Origin: Nematostella vectensis
Taxonomy: Eukaryota > Cnidaria > Anthozoa > Actiniaria > Edwardsiidae
Direction: 5' to 3'
NCBI RefSeq assembly: GCF_932526225.1
Contig: NC_064042.1
Span: 312,001-372,000 of the forward strand
Length of the DNA stretch: 60,000 bases
In this document: positions 1-13,100 of the stretch, piece by piece
Layout of the letters: each line of letters starts with the position of its first letter
How positions within the stretch are numbered: position 1 is the first letter of the stretch
The notes under the pieces: model-generated
Seen by the model: the letters and a program-made list of their open reading frames with translations, nothing else
Told to the model about the DNA's origin: nothing
Database searches by the model: none
Translations under genes and position numbers: made by a program

Positions 1-265
1 AGTATTTACTGCGTGATGAGCACCGCGAGGAATACACCTACTTTCTCGCATTGTGGCCTAATCTATATGTTCACTTCATCATTTATCCTAATGTACTAAT
101 GACACTTAATACTTTCCTTTCGTCGATTGTTGATTTAGTTGTGTTGCAAACGTATATCTAATGAGTTTCAGTACAAAAAGCCTCTCGTATTTAAATATGA
201 ATGATAATTGAGTGAGATGATTTTATTAGTATTGTATTTAGATTTATGAGTATTGTTGATCGCAG

Positions 266-1182
266 GTGTCCAATCTTTTCGCTCGGGATGAGCTGGACGA
301 GATCACGCAGAATTTAATTTCGGTGATGAAGAAGGAGTTGCCGCGCGTGCCGCCCACACAGGACAATCTGTATAACTACTTCATCTCCCGAGCACGCAAA
401 AACCTGCATGTCGTCCTCTGCTTCTCTCCGGTACGTATCATTCGCTGTGTCTCTATATTCGGCTGTTAATAAGCAGATAGACCAATGTTCAGATTTTACC
501 AATAGGTAACAAAACTCCTCCCCAAAACCGATCGTAAAGTAAAGGATGCCCCCCCTAAATCATTTCATATCGCCCATAATAGAGAACATAGACACTAATT
601 GATTCTGGTAGAATGTGGTTTGCACCAGGCCAGATGGTCACGATATTTTCAATAACACCAGTTGCCTTAGGCTTCTTCGAACTTCTTAACTAACTTGATG
701 AATTATGACGTCGCCTAGTTGTTTTCGCTTAGGTTGGGGAAAAGTTCCGTAACCGTTCACTGAAATTCCCTGGACTCATCAGTGGCTGCACCATGGACTG
801 GTTCACGCGCTGGCCAAAAGACGCGTTGATCGCTGTCGCAGACTACTTCCTGTCCAAGTTCGAGATCGTCTGCTCAGCAGAGATCAAGCAAAAGGTCGTG
901 CAGACCATGGGTGTAGTGCACGACATGGTCGCCGAGGCCTGCATAGAGTACTTCGATCGGTTCCGCCGTCAAACACACGTGACCCCCAAATCCTACCTGT
1001 CCTTCCTTGACGGATATAAGACTATCTACGCTGAGAACAAGGGCCACATCGGCGAGCTCGCAAACCGCATGAAGACTGGGCTGGACAAGCTGGTAGAAGC
1101 GACTATGTCTGTTAATCAGCTATCTAAGGAGCTAGTGGTGAAGGAGAAAGATTTGGCTGTGGCTTCCGTGAAAGCTGACAAG
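266..1182 (+). CDS. DNAH5: Dynein exons: end of AAA4 and start of stalk
   Basis: Two exons (266-430, 733-1182), both phase 0. The first opens with [12 protein letters not shown] and ends with the AAA4 signature VLCFSP. The second begins VGEKFRNR, continues through [14 protein letters not shown] and the conserved [12 protein letters not shown], and ends in the charged helix that starts stalk coiled coil 1. These motifs are typical of axonemal dynein AAA4. The true exon start at 266 is set by the acceptor CGCAG at 261-265, not by a start codon. Confidence 0.93.
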
Positions 1183-4100
1183 GTACATCATTGTATGCAT
1201 CGCCTCGCTATAAAATGGTCACTAATCATACTTTCTCAGCTTTCAACCATTTAACGAAAATCGCCATCTGTTATCCTTCAACTTTTAGCATATTTTCTTC
1301 GTCATGTTTTGAACTAATCATCTAGTGTGACACCATTAGATACATTCGAGCAACAGTGTTAATAAATATCCTGACAACACCTTCTTTGAGATAAAAGTGT
1401 TTCTCACCGATGCATGCATGCATGCTGGCTCACAGCGATGTTTTGTCTCAGGTGTTGGCAGAGGTGACAGTAAGTGCTCAAGCCGCGGAGAAGGTGAAGG
1501 CGTCCGTACAGAAAGTGAAGGACAAAGCTCAAATCATCGTAGATGAGATCAATGTAAGATTTCCAATAACGTCAATGTAAATTAGATAGAAGTAGTAGAA
1601 ATGTTATTTTCTTATTAGCTTTACTTGAATATTTTATGCAGATTCAATGTACCTCCATTAAACGCCCTCCTTTTAGCGGCCAGTTAACCTAGGATCGAAA
1701 TATCTCTTAATAATGTAATGTATTTGTTTTCCTCAATTAAAGTCCAACCTTTTGCTGTATCGAGGGTAGACGCTTAAAAGCGGCACCACTGTAGTAGCAA
1801 CAAGGGCCTTGGCTCGGAATTGGGGGAGGGGTGATGGCAAAGCTGATATGATTTATTCCCCTCCTCCCCTTCCCAGAAAATATTCATAGAAACACAGTCG
1901 CACGCTTGTTGCTGTTGCATACTTGTGGTTAGTCTATCCTCTTCTTACAGTGATCCTGAACCTTTTTTTCTTTAACAGGCAGACAAAGTTGTAGCTGAAG
2001 GCAAGTTGGCAGCTGCAAAGCCTGCTCTCGAAGAAGCAGAGGCAGCGCTACAGGTAAGTGATACAATACCAATCCATCGCTGTTCTAGTTATGGGTCCGA
2101 GACTATCAGTTACAAGAAGCAGTGCGGTGAGGATAAAATTGACACTGCATTACCTCTAAGACACAGCTGAAACATTGGCTAACTACCATTCCAAACCGGT
2201 AAAATAACAGTGATCCATACATATCTTTAAAACGCATAGATGCCGTGTGGTTAAATGATATAGATAGTGTGTAACGAGAAATTCAAAATGTGTTCATGGT
2301 TTCATCACAGACCATTAAAGCGGCTGATATCTCTACCGTGCGTAAGCTGGCTAAACCTCCTCATCTCATCATGCGCATCATGGACTGTGTGCTACTGCTC
2401 TTCCGACGCAGCATCTCGAATGTGGTCCCTGACTTTGATCGCGGCTGCCCCACGCCCAGCTGGGGCGAGGCCCAAAAGGTAAGAGCAGCTTATCGCGTTT
2501 TGCATAAAAATCGTATTATATGGTACGAGCCCTTTATTGTTGTTTTCATTCAATAATGAAGGACAAGGTATCGGAATGATCCAACACGGCCGCCGTGGCG
2601 CGTTTTAGGTCACACGCTCGGAGCCTATTGGGGTGGCACTGTGACGTATCCACATTTATTTTCGCTTGAACCACGTACAGTCTTCAAGGTTTTATTTTGT
2701 CTTATGTTTCTCCTCTATTTCCCAGCTCATGAGTTCAAGTGGATTCCTGCAAGCGCTCATGAACTTTCAGAAAGACACTATCAACGAGGAAACAGTGGAG
2801 CTGCTACAGCCATATCTTGAGATGGAAGACTACAATCTGGAGACCGCCAAAAAGGTATCAGGCATTCTGTTTCGATCTATATTCTATCCCTTAAAAAATC
2901 CTAGATTAAATACCAGATTTCGAAATGAAAACCCAAATTTTTAGTCATTCACCTATTAACCATAGACATACTTCAGCGCTTACTCGTCATTATTTTCAGG
3001 TTTGCGGTAACGTAGCCGGCCTTTGCTCATGGACACAAGCAATGTCCTTCTTCTACGGAGTAAACAAAGAAGTGCTGCCGCTCAAGGTACCATTAGCGAT
3101 AAGTAGTAAAAGCTCCGTCTGTCCTCTGACTTGCCTTTTCCGTGCAGGCAAATCTGATCGTACAAGAGGCGCGTCTCAAGGTTGCCATGGGAGACCTGAA
3201 CAAAGCTCAGGGGCAGCTGGACGAGAAGCAGGCGGAGCTGGATAAGGTGCAGGCCATGTACGACGCAGCCGTCGGCGAGAAGCAGGTACGCATTCAATCA
3301 TATACAGGGCATCATGTAACACAGCAATCATCAGGCATTCATTCTGAACTCCACCTTAGTGTGTAGTGGTAAGTTTTTTTTTTATTATCGTTTTTGCAAT
3401 CTTCCCAATGGATCCGCATCGTTTTTCCACCCAGACTCTTCTGGACGATGCTGAATCGTGCAAGAATAAGATGGTTGCCGCGTCTGCGCTCATTAATGGA
3501 CTCGGTGGGGAGAAGGAACGTTGGACCCAGCAGAGCAAAGAGTTCCAGGCTCAGATAGGAAGGTGATCAATTATGTATACATCCAAAATAGTGTTGTTTG
3601 GGTTAACATCTTGCTTGTTTGCTTTGTGCTACATGAATGGTTATAGGATATTCCAGCTCGTCCCTGTTCCTTAGACATGTGATGGACATGCATTTATTGT
3701 TCTCTGTTCCTCAGACGTATTGTTACGTGCTCTCATTTTTGTATGTGTTTCAGACTTGTCGGCATATTTTCCTTGTTCTCTTTTTCTCAGACGTATTGTT
3801 GACGTGCTCTCATTGTTCGTTGTTCCTCAGACGTGTTACTGACGTGCTTTTATTGTTCTCTGTTCCTCAAACTTGTCGGTGACGTGCTATCAATGATGCT
3901 CTCTGTTCCTCAGACTTGTCGGTGACGTGCTATCAATGATGCTCTCTGTTCCTCAGACTTGTCGGTGACGTGCTTTCAATGATGCTCTCTGTTCCTCAGA
4001 CTTGTCGGTGACGTGCTATCAATGATGCTCTCTGTTCCTCAGACTTGTCGGTGACGTGCTTTCAATGATGCTCTCTGTTCCTCAGACTTGTCGGTGACGT

Positions 4101-7100
4101 GCTATCAATGATGCTCTCTGTTCCTCAGACTTGTCGGTGACGTGCTATCAATGATGCTCTCTGTTCCTCAGACTTGTCGGTGACGTGCTTTCAATGATGC
4201 TCTCTGTTCCTCAGACTTGTCGGTGACGTGCTATCAATGATGCTCTCTGTTCCTCAGACTTGTCGGTGACGTGCTATCAATGATGCTCTCTGTTCCTCAG
4301 ACTTGTCGGTGACGTGCTATCAATGATGCTCTCTGTTCCTCAGACTTGTCGGTGACGTGCTTTCAATGATGCTCTCTGTTCCTCAGACTTGTCGGTGACG
4401 TGCTTTCAATGATGCTCTCTGTTCCTCAGACTTGAAGGTGACGTGCTTTCAATGATGCTCTCTGTTCCTCAGACTTGTCGGTGACGTGCTATCAATGATG
4501 CTCTCTGTTCCTCAGACTTGTCGGTGACGTGCTATCAATGATGCTCTCTGTTCCTCAGACTTGTCGGTGACGTGCTATCAATGATGCTCTCTGTTCCTCA
4601 GACTTATCGGTGACGTGCTATCAATGATGCTCTCTGTTCCTCAGACTTGTCGGTGACGTGCTATCAATGATGCTCTCTGTTCCTCAGACTTGTCGGTGAC
4701 GTGCTATCAATGATGCTCTCTGTTCCTCAGACTTGTCGGTGACGTGCTGTCAATGATGCTCTCTGTTCCTCAGACTTATCGGTGACGTGCTATCAATGAT
4801 GCTCTCTGTTCCTCAGACTTATCGGTGACGTGCTATCAATGATGCTCTCTGTTCCTCAGACTTGTCGGTGACGTGCTGTCAATGATGCTCTCTGTTCCTC
4901 AGACTTATCGGTGACGTGCTATCAATGATGCTCTCCGTTCCTCAGACTTGTCGGTGACGTGCTGTCAATGATGCTCTCCGTTCCTCAGACTTGTCGGTGA
5001 CGTGCTTTCAATGATGCTCTCTGTTCCTCAGACTTGTCGGTGACGTGCTTTCAATGATGCTCTCTGTTCCTCAGACTTGTCGGTGACGTGCTATCAATGA
5101 TGCTCTCTGTTCCTCAGACTTGTCGGTGACGTGCTATCAATGATGCTCTCTGTTCCTCAGACTTGTCGGTGACGTGCTATCAATGATGCTCTCTGTTCCT
5201 CAGACTTGTCGGTGACGTGCTATCAATGATGCTCTCTGTTCCTCAGACTTGTCGGTGACGTGCTATCAATGATGCTCTCTGTTCCTCAGACTTGTCGGTG
5301 ACGTGCTATCAATGATGCTCTCTGTTCCTCAGACTTGTCGGTGACGTGCTGCTCGCCACGGGCTTCCTGTCGTACTCTGGTCCGTTCAATCAGACTTTCC
5401 GCACGCTTCTGTCAGCGAGATGGCAACAGGAGTTGGAAGCAAACAAGATCCCATTCACCGAGAATCTGAACCTGACGTCTATGCTTGCAGACCCCGCAAC
5501 AGTACGTCCCTATTATCCGTTCGTTTGACAGTGTAGTTCATTCATCATTATGATACTTTTGGATATATACTCGAGTCACACCGCTGTACTAAAAATTCTA
5601 TTTACTAACACTTCTTTTGTGTCAAAAACGCGCAGAATCGTTTCATTATCTTATACTCAATCAAATAACCCAGATGAGTAAAGCGTATTCGTTCTCGTAT
5701 ACTCATCCAAATTATCCAGACGATAAAGCGTCTGACTGCATGAGGAATCGTGTTGAATTCATTTTACTCTTTCCGGTGTTTAGATTGGTGAATGGAATCT
5801 CCAAGGTCTCCCCACGGACGATCTCTCTATTCAAAATGGCATAATCGTCAATAAAGCTACGCGGTATCCACTGCTCATCGACCCACAGACTCAAGGAAAG
5901 GCTTGGCTTCTTAATCGGGAGAAAGCCAACGATCTACAGGTATATTGGATATTGGGGATGCTGCTATTTGATCTTATGAATAATTTATTTAACTTTTACA
6001 TTGTTGTCGTTAAAGTACACTACCGACACCTCTCTTGATTATTGTATTGTTTCATTTACCCCTAAAATCACGTTTATCAGCTTTGGATTGTTTTGTTGCG
6101 TGCTCAGGTAACATCGCTAAACCATAAGTACTTCAGGAATCATTTGGAAGATTCCCTTAGTCTCGGCAGGCCTATGCTGATTGAGGACGTTGGAGAAGAG
6201 CTTGACCCCGCCCTGGACAACGTACTCGAAAAGAACTTTATCAAGTCCGGCTCCACATACAAGGTAAAGCCACGAAAATACATGCTTCCCATTTCAATAA
6301 TCTCATTGCTCTAGCGTTGTTACCTACTTGGTAACAAGAAACGCCTGTATTTAATTACTATGACTTTATCCATATACTGAAGGCTACTCTAACTTCAATC
6401 TCCCTCTCTCTTTCTCTCTGCAGTTGTTTTAATTTATCTTTATCCATGTTAACGTTTGCATGTGCTTACCTCAAGGTCAAAGTGGGGGACAAAGAGTGCG
6501 ACGTCATGAGCGGGTTTACCATGTATATCACCACCAAGCTTGGCAATCCGGCATACACACCAGAGGTAGCCTTCAAACTACTTAGCATACAAATGTACAG
6601 CTTGTGTATGAGACGATGATAGTGAATACTTGTTAATTTGATACAATTTAGATCAGTGCCCGTACTGCTATCATCGACTTTACCGTGACCATGAAGGGTT
6701 TGGAAGAACAGCTCCTAGGACGCGTCATCAACACTGAGAAGGAGGTCGGTTCTCTTATTACCAGTGTATAGAAAGTTTTGAGGAAATGCCCATACGAGGG
6801 AATTTATTTGAAATAAAAGCTCCATTTTCAAGGGAACAATATTTCGAACATAAGTATTTATGTAGCAATTTTCGTACCTTTATGCCAGGAACTCGAGGCG
6901 GAGCGTGTGAAGCTAATGGAGGACGTGACCAGTAACAAGAGAAAGATGAAGGAGCTTGAGGACAACCTGCTATACAGGCTCACGAGCACCAAGGTGATTA
7001 ATAATCAGCGGATACACTCAGTATCAATAACGACGGCGATAGCAACAGCAAAAAACTATTCTCTTGATACGTGCTCCTGACTTCGCTGCCAATTACGATA

Positions 7101-10100
7101 ATAAGAGCAAATTTACCTTATTTCCTTTGCCCGCTGCGCTTTGGTGGTTTCATTCTCAAAGGGGTTAGAACACGGTGCGTAATGTCATGCTGTCTCTTTA
7201 AGGGTTCCCTTGTTGAAGACGAATCTCTGGTAGCTGTGCTCAAGATAACCAAGGAGACAGCTGAAGAAGTGAGCGAGAAGCTGGCGATTGCTGCTGAGAC
7301 TGAGACCAAAATCAACCTGGCTCGCGAGGAGTTCCGTCCGGTGGCAACGCGTGGCAGCATCCTGTACTTCCTGATTGTTGAAATGAGCATGGTCAATATC
7401 ATGTACCAGACGTCACTTAGACAATTCCTGGGCGTGTTCGACATGTCCATGGCAAGGTGAGGCTATCTCGACGTTCTCTAATGTTGATTCGCTGCCGTCG
7501 TCTCTGACTCTGACCTATCAGGGGTTGCTAATCGTTGCTTATTGGCTGATCATAAGACACGTGGACTTTCCCTCTATAGCTAAAAAAAATTGTGTTCATA
7601 GTATCAACAGCTTAAGGAAGAACGAGTAGAAGTAATCTCATTACAAGCATCCTATCTATAACGCCGGTGATACAAGATGCAATACCTTGTATCCTGTATT
7701 CAATCAATAATAACTATTGCTTTATTGTTGTCCCAAATTATTTGAATAAGATATTGTGATTTGCATAGTTGTCGATCAAGTACTCAAAATTCAAGGGGTC
7801 TTTCTATCTGTGCAAAAGGTCTGAGAAGTCGCCGATCCCGGCTAAGCGCATCCAGAACATCATCGAGTTCCTGACGTATGAGGTGTTCAAGTACTCGTGC
7901 CGCGGTCTGTACGAGAACCACAAGTTCCTGTTCACGCTGCTGCTGGCGCTCAAGATAGAGATCCAGGACGGCAAGGTCAAGAACCAGGAGTTCCAGACGC
8001 TCATCAAGGGTACCTAATACATGTTACCTGTTACTGTTACCATATTTGTTTTCATTTACTCTCTTCAACGTAGGGCCTATGATTTCAGAGAGTGCAAATA
8101 TTTCCCAAGGATGTGTATTTTATTTCCTCTGTCTCGGGTTATTATTCTATGTCGTTTTAGAAGCTACTTAGTTCAAGTTCTATGGAAATAGATAGAATGG
8201 TATATAGAAGAAATACAGTAATACACCTTGATAGTGTAATACACCCCGATAATTATGCCTTAATGACAAATTCTCAGTCCTCCACCTCCTAAATGTAAAC
8301 AACAATGGAAGGATGAAAAAGTTGGAGTTTTTTTTATGTACCTAGTATTTAGGATTTAGTTCAGCAACATTGATAGTCTAACTTGGGTTTAAATGTCGGG
8401 CCGTGCGAAGGTGGCGCGGCGCTTGATCTGAAGGCGTGCCCTGCGAAGCCGTTCAAGTGGATCACGGACATGACATGGCTGAATCTAGTCGAGCTGAGCA
8501 AGTTACCGCAGTTCTCAGGCATCTTAGATCAGGTTTGTAGGCAGGCAGATAAACATGAATAGTAACACATCGGGATAGGCTACGAGAGGTAATCCACCTT
8601 AAACTAGGTTAGAAGTTTAGTAGCATAATGTCACTGATTTACTGAGAAAGCGCTGTGCGAAGATTGAACTACATGCGCGCTTTTTATTGAACTTTATGCG
8701 CTCTATTGTGTCAGGTGCGGCGTAATGACAACGGGTGGCGGAGCTGGTTCGATAAGGACGCACCTGAAGAGCACCCTATCCCTGATGGCTATCATACGTC
8801 ACTGGACACCTTCCGTAAACTGCTGCTTGTCAGGTGTGTCACCATTATACTATAGCCAAACTTAGGATAATAGATAACCACGCTTTTATTCACCGGCCCC
8901 GATAGTACCGACCATATGAAAACCAGTAATGGGTTAGAATGGTTGTATTAATTGATAACTTGTTATCACTGAGAATGTGATTTAATCTCCGTAACAGATG
9001 TTTTCCTTTCTCGTAGGTCTTGGTGTCCCGACCGTACCCTCCCCCAAGCGCGTAAGTACATCGCGGACGCCATGGGCGAAAGATACGCGGAGGGAGTCAT
9101 CCTGAACCTGGAGGCTACCTGGGAGGAGAGCGACACCAAGACACCGCTCATCTGTTTCCTGTCCATGGGTTCTGACCCTACAGGCTCAATCGAGTCCCTG
9201 GCGAAGCGCAAGGGCATAGGTAATGGCCACACTGAAATCCCTGCTAGCTCACTTGAAATCATAATAATTACACAACAATGCTATTTTTATGTACAGAGTG
9301 TCGTGCAGTGTCTATGGGTCAAGGCCAGGAAGTGCACGCAAGAAGACTGATCCAACAGTCCTGTGCTACTGTGAGTACCATGTCTTGTTCTGGCTTCTAC
9401 ACCATCATATGTAACATATCTCTAAAAGAAGGCAATACATCAAGGCTGGAATTCGACTCTGCCAAATTTTCGTCTTTAATAAGACTTGTTGTGCCCTGAA
9501 GAAGTCTTATTAAAGACGAAAATTTAGCAGGGTCGATTTCCAGTTTTTGGTGTATTGTAATCATTCTTCTGGTTCACGAACACGACTATTTGGGCTTTTT
9601 GTATTTATTCTAAGACAAGGCAAATAGACTACAAGGGCGACATGTTTTTGTTCAGTCTAGAGAGATGAATATGTATTTTTATTACTTCAGGGCGGTTGGG
9701 TGCTGCTACAAAACTGCCATCTTGGACTGAACTTCATGGATGAGCTGTTGGAAACCGTGACTAATACAGAAAACGCACATGAGACGTTCCGCACGTGGAT
9801 CACATGCGAGGCCCACCCACAGTTCCCCATCAGCCTCCTACAGGTCAGTTGTCATAGCATTCTAAAAACAACCCGCACTTTGTATGCAATGCGACAATTA
9901 CCGTTCAGTTAATTTCATGACATTACCCGGCTTAAATTTATGACTAAGCCGTACCATATCGTGATCTCTATTTAGGTTTCTAGCGGTTCTAATGATTTAT
10001 ACTTTCTTTTATTATAGTCGTCCATCAAGTTCACCAACGAGCCGCCTCAGGGCGTGAAGCCGGGTCTAAAGCGAACGTACGCCGGCATCACTCAGGACCA

Positions 10101-13100
10101 GCTGGATATCACGAACATGCCGCAGTGGAAGCCTATACTCTACGCTGTCGCCTTCCTGCACACTGTTGTACAGGTAGCGTACTCCTGATGTACCTTGGTG
10201 ATATTTGTTGAAAGATAGCTAGGGTTTAGGCTTTATAGTATGGCACATCTTGAAGCTGAGCAGTTGTCCATAGTGATTTGTGTATCACTTTGACATGTAA
10301 ATGTTTCCATCGTAGGAGCGTCGTAAGTTTGGCCCTCTGGGTTGGAACATTCCGTACGAGTTCAACCAGGCAGACTTCACGGCAAGTGTACAGTTCATAC
10401 AGAACCACTTGGACGACTTGGATATCAAGAAGGTACGGCCTAAGGCTCCAATAACATCTAGCCACAAGACCACATGATTTAAAAATCGAAAGATGTTCAA
10501 AGTTATCATTGAAATATGAGCTCTTCATATGATAGTTCTTTTTTTTTTTCGTAGGGGATCTCGTGGAACACAGTGCGCTACATGCTGGGTGAGGTACAGT
10601 ACGGAGGACGTGTCACAGACGACTACGACAAGAGGCTTCTCAACACCTTTGCCAAGGTACTATGCTCTAGTGTGCTGAATGGTATTTTTTATTGCTCTGA
10701 AATATGTTTTTCGTTCCAGGTGTGGTTCGGGGAGCACATGTTTCCAGATGACTTCTGCTTCTACACTAGTTATCCGATCCCCAAGTGCAAGACGCTTGAG
10801 CAGTTTATGGAGGCAATACAGGCAATGCCCTCCACTGACACGCCGCAGGTGTTCGGCTTGCATCCAAACGCTGACATCACGTGAGTAACAGATCTCTCTA
10901 CATACTTTACCCATAATATTTTTCGCTTAGATGTTGTACCAACTTTTTATCCCTTTTCCCTACTCCTTGTTTTGCTCTTTCGTCGCTTACTCCTCCTTTT
11001 TCCTACTTTCTCCTAATTCTTCCTGCTGTACTGTTCTTTTTCCATCTCCTGCGCCTATAAAATCTTAATCCTCCACCAACTCCGTCCCTATGCCGCTCAC
11101 AAACGTACTCTTAAAATGTTGTAACACCCTCACTTACGCGTCATCGTCAATAAAATACCATCCTGTTTGCCAGATACCAGAGCAATACCGCCAAAGAGGT
11201 ACTGGACACCATAATGAGTATTCAGCCTAAGGACAGCGGTGGTGGCGCAGGCGAGACACGCGAGAGCATCGTCATGCGTATGGCTAACGACATGCTGGAG
11301 AAACTTCCGCCAGACTACATCCCGCATGAGGTACTCCTCCTCCTTCTACTATCTCTATGCTATCCTTTATTCGAATTCGATTTTCTCTACAGAACCAAAT
11401 GTCCCAGGCCTCGATTAAGAATGTCTTCTTGTTTCTTCAGGTTAAATCCCGCCTGCAAAAGATGGGTGCGCTGACCTCCATGAACATCTTCCTGCGGCAA
11501 GAGATCGACCGGATGCAGCGTGTCATCACCTTAGTCAGGCACACCTTGACCGACCTCAACCTTGCTATAGAGGGCACGATCATCATGAGTGAGGTATGAG
11601 CCACACCTTGACCGACCTCAACCTTACTATAGAGGGTACGATCATCATGAGTGAGGTATGAGCCACACCTTTACCGACCTCAACCTTGCTATAGAGGGCA
11701 CGATCATCATGAGTGAGGTATGAGCCACACCTTGACCGACCTCAACCTTGCTATAGAGGGCACGATCATCATGAGTGAGGTATGAGCCACACCTTGACCG
11801 ACCTCAACCTTGCTATAGAGGGCACGATCATCATGAGTGAGGTATGAGCCACACCTTGACCGACCTCAACCTTGCTATAGAGGGCACGATCATCATGAGT
11901 GAGGTATGAGCCACACCTTGACCGACCTCAACCTTGCTATAGAGGGCACGATTATCATGAGTGAGGTATGAACCACACCTTGACCGACCTCAACCTTGCT
12001 ATAGAGGGCACGATCATCATGAGTGAGGTATGAGCCACACCTTGACCGACCTCAACCTTGCTATAGAGGGCACGATCATCATGAGTGAGGTATGAGCCAC
12101 ACCTTGACCGACCTCAACCTTGCTATAGAGGGCACGATCATCATGAGTGAGGTATGAGCCACACCTTGACCGACCTCAACCTTGCTATAGAGGGCACGAT
12201 CATCATGAGTGAGGTATGAGCCACACCTTGACCGACCTCAACCTTGCTATAGAGGGCACGATCATCATGAGTGAGGTATGAGCCACACCTTGACCGACCT
12301 CAACCTTGCTATAGAGGGCACGATCATCATGAGTGAGGTATGAGCCACACCTCGACCGACCTCAACCTTGCTATAGAGGGCACGATCATCATGAGTGAGG
12401 TATGAGCCACACCTTGACCGACCTCAACCTTGCTATAGAGGGCACGATCATCATGAGTGAGGTATGAGCCACACCTTGACCGACCTTAACCTTGCTATAG
12501 AGGGCACGATCATCATGAGTGAGGTATGAGCCACACCTTGACCGACCTCAACCTTGCTATAGAGGGCACGATCATCATGAGTGAGGTATGAGCCACACCT
12601 CGACCGACCTCAACCTTGCTATAGAGGGCACGATCATCATGAGTGAGGTATGAGCCACACCTTGACCGACCTCAACCTTGCTATAGAGGGCACGATCATC
12701 ATGAGTGAGGTATGAGCCACACCTTGACCGACCTCAACCTTGCTATAGAGGGCACGATTATCATGAGTGAGGTATGAACCACACCTTGACCGACCTCAAC
12801 CTTGCTATAGAGGGCACGATCATCATGAGTGAGGTATGAGCCACACCTTGACCGACCTCAACCTTGCTATAGAGGGCACGATCATCATGAGTGAGGTATG
12901 AGCCACACCTTGACCGACCTCAACCTTGCTATAGAGGGCACGATCATCATGAGTGAGGTATGAGCCACACCTTGACCGACCTCAACCTTGCTATAGAGGG
13001 CACGATCATCATGAGTGAGGTATGAGCCACACCTTGACCGACCTCAACCTTGCTATAGAGGGCACGATCATCATGAGTGAGGTATGAGCCACACCTTGAC

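Noticed and set aside
3650-5332. CRISPR array (regular repeats)
   Set aside because: Units are contiguous with no unique spacers, in a eukaryotic intron; they contain a splice acceptor and exon start.
7769-7818. Acceptor AG at 7767-7768 as the start of dynein exon 7819-8009
   Set aside because: It gives a frame that does not join exon 7203-7456 to the family sequence; AG at 7817-7818 restores [13 protein letters not shown].
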